Positions 1-6,851 of a stretch of 42,889 bases of DNA are shown here, piece by piece. A program made the translations under genes and the position numbers. Source of the stretch: Candidatus Kaiserbacteria bacterium (GTDB lineage: Bacteria; Patescibacteriota; Minisyncoccia; Phycocordibacterales; UBA2100); the NCBI GenBank assembly GCA_027083345.1, contig JALWOZ010000029.1, positions 1 through 42,889 on the forward strand, given 5' to 3'. Numbering within the stretch: the first letter of the stretch is position 1; every line of letters begins with the position of its first letter. The notes under the pieces are model-generated. The model ran no database searches, had not been told where the DNA came from, and saw only the letters and a program-made list of their open reading frames with translations.

Positions 1-11
1 CGAAGTATATT

Positions 12-98
12 GGAGAGTTGGCTGAGTGGCTGAAAGCGCACCCTTGCTAAGGGTGTAAGGGGGAAACTCCTTCGAGGGTTCGAATCCCTCACTCTCCG
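12..98 (+). tRNA. tRNA-Ser (anticodon GCU)
   Basis: A complete serine tRNA cloverleaf can be drawn. The acceptor arms are 12-18 and 91-97, with discriminator G at 98. The anticodon stem is 39-43/51-55 and its 7-nt loop carries GCT at 46-48. A long variable arm (about 56-75) is typical of tRNA-Ser. The T arm is GAGGG/CCCTC around TTCGAAT. CCA is not encoded. The last 18 bases of the gene plus two more are repeated at 276-295. Confidence 0.96.
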
Positions 99-100
99 CA
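81..100 (+). repeat. Direct repeat copy 1 (tRNA-Ser 3' end)
   Basis: These 20 bases (half of the T loop, the T-stem 3' strand, the acceptor 3' strand, the discriminator and two more bases) recur exactly at 276-295. A duplicated tRNA 3' end is the usual mark of an attachment site for an integrative element. No integrase is seen in the window. Confidence 0.8.
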
Positions 101-101
101 T

Positions 102-147
102 TAAAACAAATCGCTGCAAGGCAACGCCTTGTGGCGATATTGTTTTA
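102..147 (+). terminator. Long hairpin after tRNA-Ser, probable terminator
   Basis: Positions 102-122 pair with 126-147 over about 21 base pairs with one bulged base (139) and a 3-nt loop (AAC, 123-125). The upper stem is GC-rich and the 3' side ends in a T-rich stretch (TTGTTTTA), which fits an intrinsic terminator for the tRNA transcript. The stem is unusually long because the T-rich tail pairs back with the A-rich stretch just after the tRNA. Confidence 0.6.
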
Positions 148-275
148 TGGAGATGAGGGACTTCGAAAAGAGTGTGCCGACTAAGTCCATGAGCTTGTCG
201 AATGGCGGCACACGGCGAGGCTACGGCAATAATAAATTAAGGAGCATGGCGACTATAATTTATATTGAGGGGAGC
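148..275. other. Hairpin- and pseudoknot-rich segment between the tRNA-end repeats
   Basis: No credible protein gene is seen. Stem 158-163/183-188 interleaves with stem 172-179/206-213, which is the layout of an H-type pseudoknot. Stem 228-239/256-266 has 11 pairs and one bulge. GGAGA at 149-153 can pair with TCTCC at 288-292, so the whole segment could close like a tRNA acceptor stem. It could be a structured RNA or the remains of a small integrated element. No RNA family was recognised. Confidence 0.45.
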
Positions 276-295
276 CGAATCCCTCACTCTCCGCA
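276..295 (+). repeat. Direct repeat copy 2 (displaced tRNA-Ser 3' end)
   Basis: Exact 20-base match to 81-100, offset by 195 bp. It stops one base before the stop codon of the minus-strand ogt gene. Upstream, GAGGG at 267-271 can still pair with CCCTC at 281-285, giving a T-stem-like hairpin with a 9-nt loop instead of 7, but no complete tRNA body precedes it. Confidence 0.8.
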
Positions 296-296
296 A

Positions 297-608
297 TCAA
301 CTAAAATCAAACAAAACCGTGTTAAAGTTTTGGATTTTGCTGTTTTTGGTTTTTACTCCTTCTGCTTTTAGCAGCTTTATCTTACCTTTTACTCCTCCAA
401 CTCCAGAATATTTACCTATAGAGCCATCACTGAGTATAACTCTGTGGCATGGTACTTTTGGTGCATTAGGATTCTTACCGATAGCACTAGCAACAGCTCT
501 AACAGCCTTAGTATTTAAGTGCTTAGCTATTAAGCCGTAGGTTGTAACGCACCCCTTCGGAATTTTGGTCAAGGTATACCACACTCGTTGTTGTAAGTCT
601 GTACTCAT
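297..608 (-). CDS. ogt: Methylated-DNA-protein cysteine methyltransferase (Ogt/MGMT DNA-binding domain only)
   Basis: 103 aa. Suicide alkyltransferase that moves the alkyl group of O6-alkylguanine to its own cysteine. The active-site PCHRV motif is intact (Cys54), so this is not an alkyltransferase-like protein, which has Trp there. The usual N-terminal domain is missing and only the winged-helix catalytic half remains, as in many short family members. It is divergent from tag (base excision of 3-methyladenine) with 21 bp between the starts, making a two-gene alkylation-repair locus. The C-terminal tail is Lys/Asn-rich. The stop codon lies one base from the displaced tRNA-Ser 3' repeat. Confidence 0.9.
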   Translation of the reverse strand: MSTDLQQRVWYTLTKIPKGCVTTYGLIAKHLNTKAVRAVASAIGKNPNAPKVPCHRVILSDGSIGKYSGVGGVKGKIKLLKAEGVKTKNSKIQNFNTVLFDFS

Positions 609-614
609 AATTTG

Positions 615-623
615 TGCTAATAT
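615..623 (+). promoter_or_regulatory. Extended -10 of tag (leaderless)
   Basis: TGC followed by TAATAT ends 6 nt before the tag ATG at 630. The expected transcription start is the A of the start codon. No Shine-Dalgarno is present. Confidence 0.55.
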
Positions 624-624
624 A
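619..624 (-). promoter_or_regulatory. Possible -10 box for ogt
   Basis: Reads TATATT on the minus strand, 10 nt before the ogt ATG. This predicts a leader of about 3 nt. It overlaps the tag -10 box on the other strand, so the two divergent promoters would share the same 21 bp. Confidence 0.35.
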
Positions 625-629
625 ATAAC

Positions 630-1199
630 ATGAGTAGATGCGGATGGGTAAATGAGAGTAATGAGTTATATTGCAAGTACCACGATGAAGAGTGGGGAGT
701 ACCTTGCTTTGATGACAGCACTCTTTTTGAGTTCTTAATCTTAGAGGGTGCTCAAGCTGGTCTTTCGTGGGAGACTGTCTTAAAGAAAAGAGAGAATTAT
801 AGGAAGGCCTTTAATAATTTTAACCCTAAAAAAGTCGCACACTATACGGAGGAGAAACAAAGAGAGTTGTTGCAAGATGAGAGCCTGGTGCGTAATAAGC
901 TTAAAATTGCCTCAGCCGTGCAGAATGCGCGGGTGTTTTGTAAGTTACAAGAGGAGTTTGATAGCTTTAGTGATTATATTTGGGGCTTTGTTGACGGTAA
1001 ACCTATTATAAATAAATTTAAGAGGCTCTCAGAGGTTCCGGCACAGACAGAGCTCTCGCAGAGGATTTCTAAAGACCTAAAGAGTAGAGGAATGAACTTT
1101 GTGGGCCCCACAATAATATATGCCTTTATGCAGGCAGTGGGTATGGTTAATGATCACTTAGTTGATTGTTATAGATATAAGGAGACGCAACTTATTTAG
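630..1199 (+). CDS. tag: DNA-3-methyladenine glycosylase I
   Basis: 189 aa, the normal size. Removes 3-methyladenine from alkylated DNA (base excision repair). The N-terminal CGW motif and YHDEEWG block are typical of TagI. The four zinc ligands known from E. coli Tag have counterparts here: Cys4, His18, His176 and Cys180. Divergent from ogt, with which it forms an alkylation-repair pair. Its 3' end overlaps the convergent trxB by 8 bp. The start is fixed by the conserved MSRCGW N-terminus and by a -10 box placed for leaderless transcription. Confidence 0.96.
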   Translation: MSRCGWVNESNELYCKYHDEEWGVPCFDDSTLFEFLILEGAQAGLSWETVLKKRENYRKAFNNFNPKKVAHYTEEKQRELLQDESLVRNKLKIASAVQNARVFCKLQEEFDSFSDYIWGFVDGKPIINKFKRLSEVPAQTELSQRISKDLKSRGMNFVGPTIIYAFMQAVGMVNDHLVDCYRYKETQLI

Positions 1200-2148
1200 T
1201 GCGTAGATGTGCATAAATATCTTCTATGGCTTTTGTTGCATCACCTATTGCGATACCGTTTTGGTGATATCTCACATTAGTACAATCTCCAGCAGCCCAG
1301 AGTCCTGACAAATTTGATTGTTGTGTCCACGGATCTATCTTTATATGTTCGTGTTCGTCTAATACGTCAGGCATATCGCTAAGCATCTTAGTGTTTGGTA
1401 CCATACCTATTTCTACGAATATTCCACCTGTCTCCAAGATGTGTTCTTCGCCAGTTATCGTGTCAGTGTATTTTAGTCCATTTACCATTTGGTCTCCTAG
1501 AATCTCCGTTATTTGGGCATTTAATATAGTCTTTACGTTTGGTTTAGAACTAACCTTTTCTACTGTAATAATGTCTGCTCGAAATTGACCACCACGATCT
1601 AGCAGAGTAACAGACTTTGTGTACTCAGAGAGTTGAGAGGCGGTCTCGAATCCTGCATTACCTCCACCTACCACCACTACATCTCTATCTGCAAATAGTG
1701 GACCGTCACAAGTTGCACAATATGTTAAACCTCTATGTTCGTATTTATCAGCATTTATAGCTTGTAGTTTACGTCTTTCCGACCCGGCTGTGTATAGGAC
1801 CATCTCTCCACTATAACCACCTCCATTGCTGGTTGTTACTTTAAAGCTATCATTTGTTTTCTCTAAGCTCTTGACTAAATTAGGGGAGTCTATAATTAAA
1901 CTGTTATTGTTATTAGAGCCAGCCTCATATTCTCTAAGGTGGTTCTCTAAGTTTTTAGCTAAGTCAGTACCTGAGATATGAGGAGTACCTATCCAATTTT
2001 GGATATCCTCACTTACATTACTCTGTCCGCCAAACTCTCCTGTGATAAGGACAGTCTTAAGCTTCTTACGAGCGGCATATATACCAGCTGTAACACCAGC
2101 TGGTCCGCCACCTATTATTATAAGGTCTAGTTGATTGTTTTTGTCCAT
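1192..2148 (-). CDS. trxB: Thioredoxin reductase-like FAD/NAD(P)-dependent disulfide reductase
   Basis: 318 aa. Transfers electrons from NAD(P)H through FAD to a disulfide partner, typically thioredoxin. The FAD-binding GGGPAG is at 13-18, the redox pair CATC at Cys144/Cys147, the second dinucleotide fold GGGNAG at 161-166, and the C-terminal FAD motif AAGDC near residue 285. A short Gly-Ser-Asn4-Ser loop (77-83) looks like a low-complexity insertion. It starts 2 bp after the ftsZ stop, so the two are very probably co-transcribed. No thioredoxin gene lies in the window. No Shine-Dalgarno precedes the start. Confidence 0.93.
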   Translation of the reverse strand: MDKNNQLDLIIIGGGPAGVTAGIYAARKKLKTVLITGEFGGQSNVSEDIQNWIGTPHISGTDLAKNLENHLREYEAGSNNNNSLIIDSPNLVKSLEKTNDSFKVTTSNGGGYSGEMVLYTAGSERRKLQAINADKYEHRGLTYCATCDGPLFADRDVVVVGGGNAGFETASQLSEYTKSVTLLDRGGQFRADIITVEKVSSKPNVKTILNAQITEILGDQMVNGLKYTDTITGEEHILETGGIFVEIGMVPNTKMLSDMPDVLDEHEHIKIDPWTQQSNLSGLWAAGDCTNVRYHQNGIAIGDATKAIEDIYAHLRTK

Positions 2149-2150
2149 AA

Positions 2151-3383
2151 TTATCTTAGTTTAGAGCGCCTTAAGAATGAAGGGATCATGCTGAAGTCAT
2201 CATCATCTTGGTCGTCATCTTTTTTAACTTGGACTTTTGTGGTTGTTATTTTGTCTTGAGTTGGTTTTGCTGGTATATCTTTAATAGATTTTTTAATAGG
2301 TGTATCATCAGTATTCATTATAGAGTCTTTTGTTGTTTTTGATTTTGGAGTTAGAGATATTGAGTTGTGTATCTCATGTGTAGTCTCAGTATTTGTGTGT
2401 TTGTTTGTATCAGTTTTAGAATCGTGCCCATCTTTAAAGCCTGTTGCTATTACGGTTATTTTTATAGAATCTTTTTTCAAAGTATTATCAAATATAGTAC
2501 CAAATATTATTTTAGCGTTGGGGTCTGTGGCTTTTGTTATAGTATCCGCAGCCTCTTGTACCTCGTGCATACTAAGATCTTCTCTGCCGGAGATTGCAAA
2601 TAATACTCCTGTGGCTCCCTCAATAGAGACATCGAGTAGAGGAGAGTTTATGGCACGAGTTGCAGCTTCGGTTGCTCTGCCTTCTCCGCTGGCCTCACCT
2701 ATACCCATAAGAGCTGAGCCTGCATTCTCCATAACAGTCTTAATATCTGCAAAGTCTACATTTATAATACCTTGCTTAGTTATAAGGTCGGAGATACCTT
2801 CTACTGCGTGTTTTAATACGTCATCGCAAGTAGCGAATGCCTCTTTTAATCCAGTATTTTTCTCAACAATTTCTAGAATCTTATCATTAGGTATAATGAT
2901 AAGGGCGTCCACTACCTTGCGTAGCTCTTCTAGACCACCTTCAGCCACACTACGCCTATTGTTGCCTTCAAAAGAGAAGGGCAGAGTAACTATCGCCACT
3001 GTTAAAGCCCCACTCTCTTTAGCAACTTTTGCTATTATTGGAGCTGACCCGGTGCCCGTACCACCTCCAAGTCCACATGTTACAAAAACCATCTCAGAGC
3101 CTTTTAGGACGTCTTGTAGCTCTTCGAGCTGCTCTTCAGCTGCTTGTTTACCTATGTTTGAGTCCATACCACTACCTAGCCCTCTGGTTAGAGCTTTGCC
3201 TATATGTATTTTTTCTTTAGCTGGGGAGTGGTGTAGGTCTTGTGCATCCGTATTTACAACTACAAAGTCTACTCCTTTTACTCTAGACTCTATCATGTGG
3301 TTAACGGCATTACATCCAGATCCACCTGTGCCTATTACTCGTATACGAGCAAAGCTCTCTATCTCCGGTTTTATTTGCTTCAT
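2151..3383 (-). CDS. ftsZ: Cell division protein FtsZ
   Basis: 410 aa. Tubulin-like GTPase that polymerises into the cytokinetic ring. The GTP-binding signature GGGTGTG is at 107-113, and the T7-loop-like segment NVDFADIKTVM is present. The globular core (about 1-315) is followed by a roughly 75-residue Thr/Lys/Asp-rich linker and a clear C-terminal peptide (DFSMIPSFLRR), the region that in other bacteria binds membrane anchors such as FtsA. No ftsA is in the window. Unusually, the downstream partner is trxB, and ftsZ lies away from the mraZ-ftsI cluster at 19-23 kb. It has its own predicted leaderless promoter. Confidence 0.97.
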   Translation of the reverse strand: MKQIKPEIESFARIRVIGTGGSGCNAVNHMIESRVKGVDFVVVNTDAQDLHHSPAKEKIHIGKALTRGLGSGMDSNIGKQAAEEQLEELQDVLKGSEMVFVTCGLGGGTGTGSAPIIAKVAKESGALTVAIVTLPFSFEGNNRRSVAEGGLEELRKVVDALIIIPNDKILEIVEKNTGLKEAFATCDDVLKHAVEGISDLITKQGIINVDFADIKTVMENAGSALMGIGEASGEGRATEAATRAINSPLLDVSIEGATGVLFAISGREDLSMHEVQEAADTITKATDPNAKIIFGTIFDNTLKKDSIKITVIATGFKDGHDSKTDTNKHTNTETTHEIHNSISLTPKSKTTKDSIMNTDDTPIKKSIKDIPAKPTQDKITTTKVQVKKDDDQDDDDFSMIPSFLRRSKLR

Positions 3384-3390
3384 GTCTTAT

Positions 3391-3396
3391 ATTTTA
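3391..3396 (-). promoter_or_regulatory. -10 box of ftsZ (leaderless)
   Basis: Reads TAAAAT on the minus strand, 7 nt before the ftsZ ATG. An inverted repeat, GCGAATT/AATTCGC (3408-3414/3425-3431), lies just upstream over the -35 region and could be an operator or simply a hairpin. Confidence 0.5.
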
Positions 3397-3407
3397 TTAT
3401 GAGCAGA

Positions 3408-3431
3408 GCGAATTGGTAAATTTTAATTCGC
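3408..3431. repeat. Inverted repeat upstream of ftsZ
   Basis: Seven-base arms at 3408-3414 and 3425-3431 with a 10-nt A/T-rich spacer. On the plus strand it is followed by CCTCAGTTTTTAT and resembles a terminator, but nothing on that strand would be transcribed into it. On the minus strand it lies 25-48 nt before the ftsZ start. Confidence 0.4.
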
Positions 3432-3443
3432 CTCAGTTTTTAT

Positions 3444-3475
3444 AAAAAATCTGGCAAGCAACATTCTTACTGCCA
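3444..3475 (-). terminator. corA terminator
   Basis: On the minus strand a hairpin (GGC-AAG pairing with CTT-GCC, with a 3-nt bulge) is followed by AGATTTTTTAT. It lies about 50 bp after the corA stop and upstream of the ftsZ promoter. Confidence 0.5.
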
Positions 3476-3525
3476 CCGAGACATAATAACATACTCTCAC
3501 TAATCACAAAATTTTAGCATAATAA

Positions 3526-4407
3526 CTATAGCCATCTTTTGTGTTTAAAGAAGATAAAGATAATAGTTGAAGAGAGTACCATTAAAAAGATTATAAGCCA
3601 GAAGTCATACTGAGTGCCTATAAAAGGCATGTTATGTGCATTCATCCCAAAGATGGAGGCTATAAGAGAGGGTACAAGAGTTACAAAAGCAACTATTGTA
3701 AAAACCTGCATTATGGAGTTTTGTTTTGTGGTTAGTAGTGAGTCATTTGTAGAACGCAATTCAGAGTGCAAAGCAGATAATCGTTTAATTTGTCTATGAA
3801 CTTTATAAAAATTTGACAGTAGTGATTCTGAATATCTTCTATATTCTTTATTAAAGAAATCTTGAGAGATTAGTTGGAAAGATGAAAGTACATCTTTGTG
3901 TGGGTCAAGAGATTGATGTATATCTAATATTTTACGCCCAGAGTCTGCCAAAGAGATTACCATGTCTCTTTCATTACCGGCATAGATAGACTCCTCTATG
4001 TTTTTAAGGTGCACTAGTTGTCTTGAGAGCTCATCTTCGAGCTCTGTATATAATCCTTTAGTTATGTAATAAAATAGTATACCGGAGTTAAAGTTGTTGT
4101 CGTGTAGTTGTTCTCCGATAGAGAGTGCTTTTGAGAATTTTATAACCGGTTCTACTTCTTCATACCTAGTGGTTATTATGAAATTTTTACCTAAAATAAA
4201 GTCCACCTCTTTATCGTCTATAAAATGTAGTATTATATATAGATAATCTTTATATACGTTTATTTTAGGTTGCAAGCTTGGAGACAAGAGCTCACTGCTG
4301 ATTAAAGGATGCAGTTTAAATTCTTTAGATAGAGTTGCTACATCTTCAGAGCTCGGGGACTCTAAATCTACCCATGTGATACCGTTATGGAGTACTTTTT
4401 TTATCAT
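3526..4407 (-). CDS. corA: CorA-family magnesium/divalent-cation channel
   Basis: 293 aa from the chosen start. Inner-membrane Mg2+ (or Co2+/Ni2+) channel: a large cytoplasmic N-terminal domain, a long helical stalk, and two C-terminal transmembrane helices (about 235-258 and 268-288) joined by a loop carrying the family GMN signature (in SIFGMNAHNM). A longer ORF opens 19 codons earlier. The ATG at 4407 is preferred because the protein then begins MIKKVLHNG like a normal CorA, and an extended -10 (TGGTATACT) lies 8 nt upstream of it, inside the longer ORF. Divergent from mreB. Confidence 0.92.
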   Translation of the reverse strand: MIKKVLHNGITWVDLESPSSEDVATLSKEFKLHPLISSELLSPSLQPKINVYKDYLYIILHFIDDKEVDFILGKNFIITTRYEEVEPVIKFSKALSIGEQLHDNNFNSGILFYYITKGLYTELEDELSRQLVHLKNIEESIYAGNERDMVISLADSGRKILDIHQSLDPHKDVLSSFQLISQDFFNKEYRRYSESLLSNFYKVHRQIKRLSALHSELRSTNDSLLTTKQNSIMQVFTIVAFVTLVPSLIASIFGMNAHNMPFIGTQYDFWLIIFLMVLSSTIIFIFFKHKRWL

Positions 4408-4415
4408 TAAGTACA

Positions 4416-4424
4416 AGTATACCA
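4416..4424 (-). promoter_or_regulatory. Extended -10 of corA (leaderless)
   Basis: TGG followed by TATACT on the minus strand ends 8 nt before the corA ATG at 4407. It would lie inside the coding region if the upstream ATG at 4464 were used, so it decides the start. Confidence 0.6.
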
Positions 4425-4484
4425 AATAATGACAAGCGGTTTTGTTGATATGTGCATAAAACAATGTAGAATGTGGTCATAAAA

Positions 4485-4493
4485 TGATAGTAA
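4485..4493 (+). promoter_or_regulatory. Possible extended -10 of mreB
   Basis: TGA followed by TAGTAA ends 7 nt before the mreB ATG. The hexamer is weak; a better TAAAAT at 4480-4485 would give a leader of about 9 nt. Confidence 0.35.
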
Positions 4494-4500
4494 AATTGTT

Positions 4501-5520
4501 ATGTTTAATTTCCTTACTCAAAGACTTGGCATAGATCTTGGAACTACATATATATTGGTATATGTCCCTGAGAAGGGTGTTGTTTTAAGAGAGCCTTCTG
4601 TAGTTGCAGTGAGTAGTGATAATAAGATTTTAGCTGTGGGAGATGAGGCTAAAGAGATGATAGGCAGAACTCCTGATGACATAACGGCTTTCCAACCTAT
4701 GAAGGATGGGGTGGTTGCAGATTACCATGTTACAGAGGCTATGCTCAGATATTACATAAGTAAGGCATTAGGTAAGTGGAACGTATTTAAACCCGAGGTT
4801 ATGATTAGCGTGCCGGCTGGGGTTACCAGCGCTGAGAAGAGGGCTGTTATAGAGGCAGCAATGAAAGCTGGGGCCAAAACAGCCCAAGTGGTTAAAGAGC
4901 CAATACTAGCAGCAATAGGAGCAGGTATACCCATACAAGAAGCCAGAGGGCATATGATAGTAGATATAGGAGGTGGCACTACAGATGTGGCAGTTATCTC
5001 TTTAGGAGGTATAGTCGCTAGCAAGAGCGTAAAGGTCGCAGGTAACAAGTTACAACATTCTATAGCCGATTATATTAAAAAAGAGTATAATCTTATAGTA
5101 GGAGACAAAATGGCAGAGGATATAAAGATAACAGTAGGCTCAGCGATAGAGATGCCTGATGAAGAAGAGTTAAGTATGACGGTTAAAGGTAGAGATAACT
5201 TAACAGGGTTACCTCGCTCGATAGAATTTAAGACCAATGAGGTGGTGAAAGCTATTAGACATGACTTGAGAGAGATGGTGCAGACTATAAGAGATGTATT
5301 GCAGGAGACTCCACCAGAGCTCTCTGCCGATATAATAGACAATGGTATTATAATGAGTGGAGGTTCTAGTATGTTGCGTAATTTACAAGAGCTTGTGTAT
5401 AGACGCACAGGAGTTAAGGCTACTTTAGCTAATGATGCATTATATTGTGTAGCTAAGGGTACAGGCGAAGCGCTTACACATTTAGACACATATAAAAAGG
5501 CGATTACGACTAAAAGGTAG
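4501..5520 (+). CDS. mreB: Rod shape-determining protein MreB
   Basis: 339 aa, the normal length. Bacterial actin that forms membrane-associated filaments and guides lateral wall synthesis. The phosphate-1 motif IDLGTTY is at 11-17 and the phosphate-2 motif DIGGGTTDV near 156-164. A hydrophobic N-terminus (MFNFLTQRLG) fits membrane attachment. No mreC, mreD or rodA follows; the next gene, 18 bp on, is a clamp-loader-like protein. Divergent from corA. Confidence 0.96.
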   Translation: MFNFLTQRLGIDLGTTYILVYVPEKGVVLREPSVVAVSSDNKILAVGDEAKEMIGRTPDDITAFQPMKDGVVADYHVTEAMLRYYISKALGKWNVFKPEVMISVPAGVTSAEKRAVIEAAMKAGAKTAQVVKEPILAAIGAGIPIQEARGHMIVDIGGGTTDVAVISLGGIVASKSVKVAGNKLQHSIADYIKKEYNLIVGDKMAEDIKITVGSAIEMPDEEELSMTVKGRDNLTGLPRSIEFKTNEVVKAIRHDLREMVQTIRDVLQETPPELSADIIDNGIIMSGGSSMLRNLQELVYRRTGVKATLANDALYCVAKGTGEALTHLDTYKKAITTKR

Positions 5521-5538
5521 TAATTTGTTTTAATATTT

Positions 5539-6213
5539 ATGAATATTGATGACCTAGATATTGATAATATGCATCATGCATATTTGATAGAGGGTGAGGA
5601 TGTAGAGGCTTTAATAGGCAGTCTAGAAGATATTTTTGATATTTCTTTTGTAGGCAATCCAAATGTTTTAATTAAACAAGTTAATATTTTTAATGTGCAA
5701 GATTCTAGAGATGTAGTTGCCTTTGTGGTCGGCGCCTCTCTAGGTGTTGGTGCTAAAAAGATTATTTTAATAAAGACTAATAGTTTAAATAAAGAGTCTC
5801 AGAATATTTTATTGAAGACATTAGAAGAGCCCTCTAAAGGTACTTATATTTTTATACTCACTCCCAATACGGATATATTGTTAGATACTGTCTTGTCTAG
5901 ATGTTTAAGAGTTGATTTGCCAGTAGATATAGATAAACAAGAAATTATAAATAAAGAGGCGAAGGATTTTATAAATACTGATGCATCAGGGAGATTAAAA
6001 ATACTAGAAAAGATTAACAAAGGCAAAGACAAAAATGAAAATAAAATTAGAATGATTAAAATATTAGATGCCGTAGAACTTTTCTTAGATAATAATAAGG
6101 ATTTGCCAGATTGGGAGTTGGGGGTTCGAGCTACTATACAGGCAAAAGAGTATATTAGAGACAAAGGTGCAATGAGTAAGATGCTTATGGAAAGCGTCGC
6201 TCTTGTGTTATAA
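5539..6213 (+). CDS. DNA polymerase III delta'-like (clamp-loader) subunit, short form
   Basis: 224 aa. Resembles the AAA+ core of delta'/gamma clamp-loader subunits: the HAYLIEG start, a SQNILLKTLEEP block (about 91-102) followed by a TYIFILT strand, and an LSRC sensor/arginine-finger motif (about 117-120). It lacks a recognisable Walker A P-loop, which is also degenerate in many delta' proteins, and is about 100 residues shorter than E. coli HolB, with little of the C-terminal collar domain. It probably helps load the sliding clamp in a reduced loader. The frr promoter overlaps its stop codon. Confidence 0.72.
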   Translation: MNIDDLDIDNMHHAYLIEGEDVEALIGSLEDIFDISFVGNPNVLIKQVNIFNVQDSRDVVAFVVGASLGVGAKKIILIKTNSLNKESQNILLKTLEEPSKGTYIFILTPNTDILLDTVLSRCLRVDLPVDIDKQEIINKEAKDFINTDASGRLKILEKINKGKDKNENKIRMIKILDAVELFLDNNKDLPDWELGVRATIQAKEYIRDKGAMSKMLMESVALVL

Positions 6214-6214
6214 T
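6206..6214 (+). promoter_or_regulatory. Extended -10 upstream of frr
   Basis: TGT followed by TATAAT overlaps the stop codon of the preceding gene. The start would be near 6221, leaving a leader of about 65 nt with a small ACCC/GGGGT hairpin around 6241-6254. This is one of the few genes here with a real 5' leader. Confidence 0.5.
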
Positions 6215-6284
6215 GACACTAGACAGACACACAAAATAAACCCTCATTGGGGTACACCGTATTAAAAACATTTAAAGAAATAAC

Positions 6285-6833
6285 ATGGTAGATTTTAATA
6301 AATTAAAAGAGAGGTTGGAAGGTACGCAGACTTGGTTAGAGGCGGAGCTGGCCGGTGTGCGCACGGGTAGGGCTGTACCGGCACTCTTAGACAATATAAA
6401 GGTAGAGGCATACGGTATGCAGACGCCGCTTAAGCAGTTGGCTAATATTGGAGTTGAAGATGCTCGTACTTTGCGAGTGAGTCCGTTTGATGTGAGTCAA
6501 GTTAAAGATATCGAGAGGGGGATTACAGATGCAGACCTTGGTGTGAGTGTGCAGGCTACAGCTAGTGAGGTGAGAGTAATCTTCCCCGAGCTTACGGGTG
6601 AGAGGCGAGAGCAACTGCTCAAGATTGCCGGCGGCAAGCTAGAGGAGGCTCGAGTTGCTGTGCGTGGTGCAAGAGATGAGATGAAGAAGGATTTAAATGT
6701 ACAAGAGAAGGAGGGTGAGATAAGTAAAGATGAGAACCATAACGCACAAGAGGAGATGCAAAAGCTAGTAGACGAGGCAAACAAAGCTCTAGAAGAGCAG
6801 TTTAATAAGAAAGAAGAGGAGATTAAGGGATAA
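6285..6833 (+). CDS. frr: Ribosome recycling factor
   Basis: 182 aa, the usual length. With EF-G it splits the post-termination 70S complex. The N-terminal VRTGRAVPALLD block, the central NIGVEDARTLRVSPFD segment and the Glu/Lys-rich C-terminal helix are all standard RRF features. It lies 18 bp upstream of rseP. Confidence 0.96.
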   Translation: MVDFNKLKERLEGTQTWLEAELAGVRTGRAVPALLDNIKVEAYGMQTPLKQLANIGVEDARTLRVSPFDVSQVKDIERGITDADLGVSVQATASEVRVIFPELTGERREQLLKIAGGKLEEARVAVRGARDEMKKDLNVQEKEGEISKDENHNAQEEMQKLVDEANKALEEQFNKKEEEIKG

Positions 6834-6851
6834 GGATAACAAATTAACATT

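Noticed and set aside
148-295. tmRNA
   Set aside because: Length is about 146 nt, the conserved 5' end with GGATTCGAC is missing, and no tag-peptide frame is apparent.
246-371. 41-codon plus-strand ORF with AGGAG 5' to its ATG, crossing the tRNA-end repeat
   Set aside because: It runs into the tRNA-derived repeat and then antisense through the clear ogt coding sequence; no protein-like features.
297-608. Alkyltransferase-like (non-catalytic ATL) protein
   Set aside because: The motif is PCHRV with the reactive Cys, not PWHRV.
2365-3402. 345-codon open frame on the plus strand
   Set aside because: Exact antisense of ftsZ with a Ser/Ile-rich shadow translation; the minus-strand product is unmistakable.
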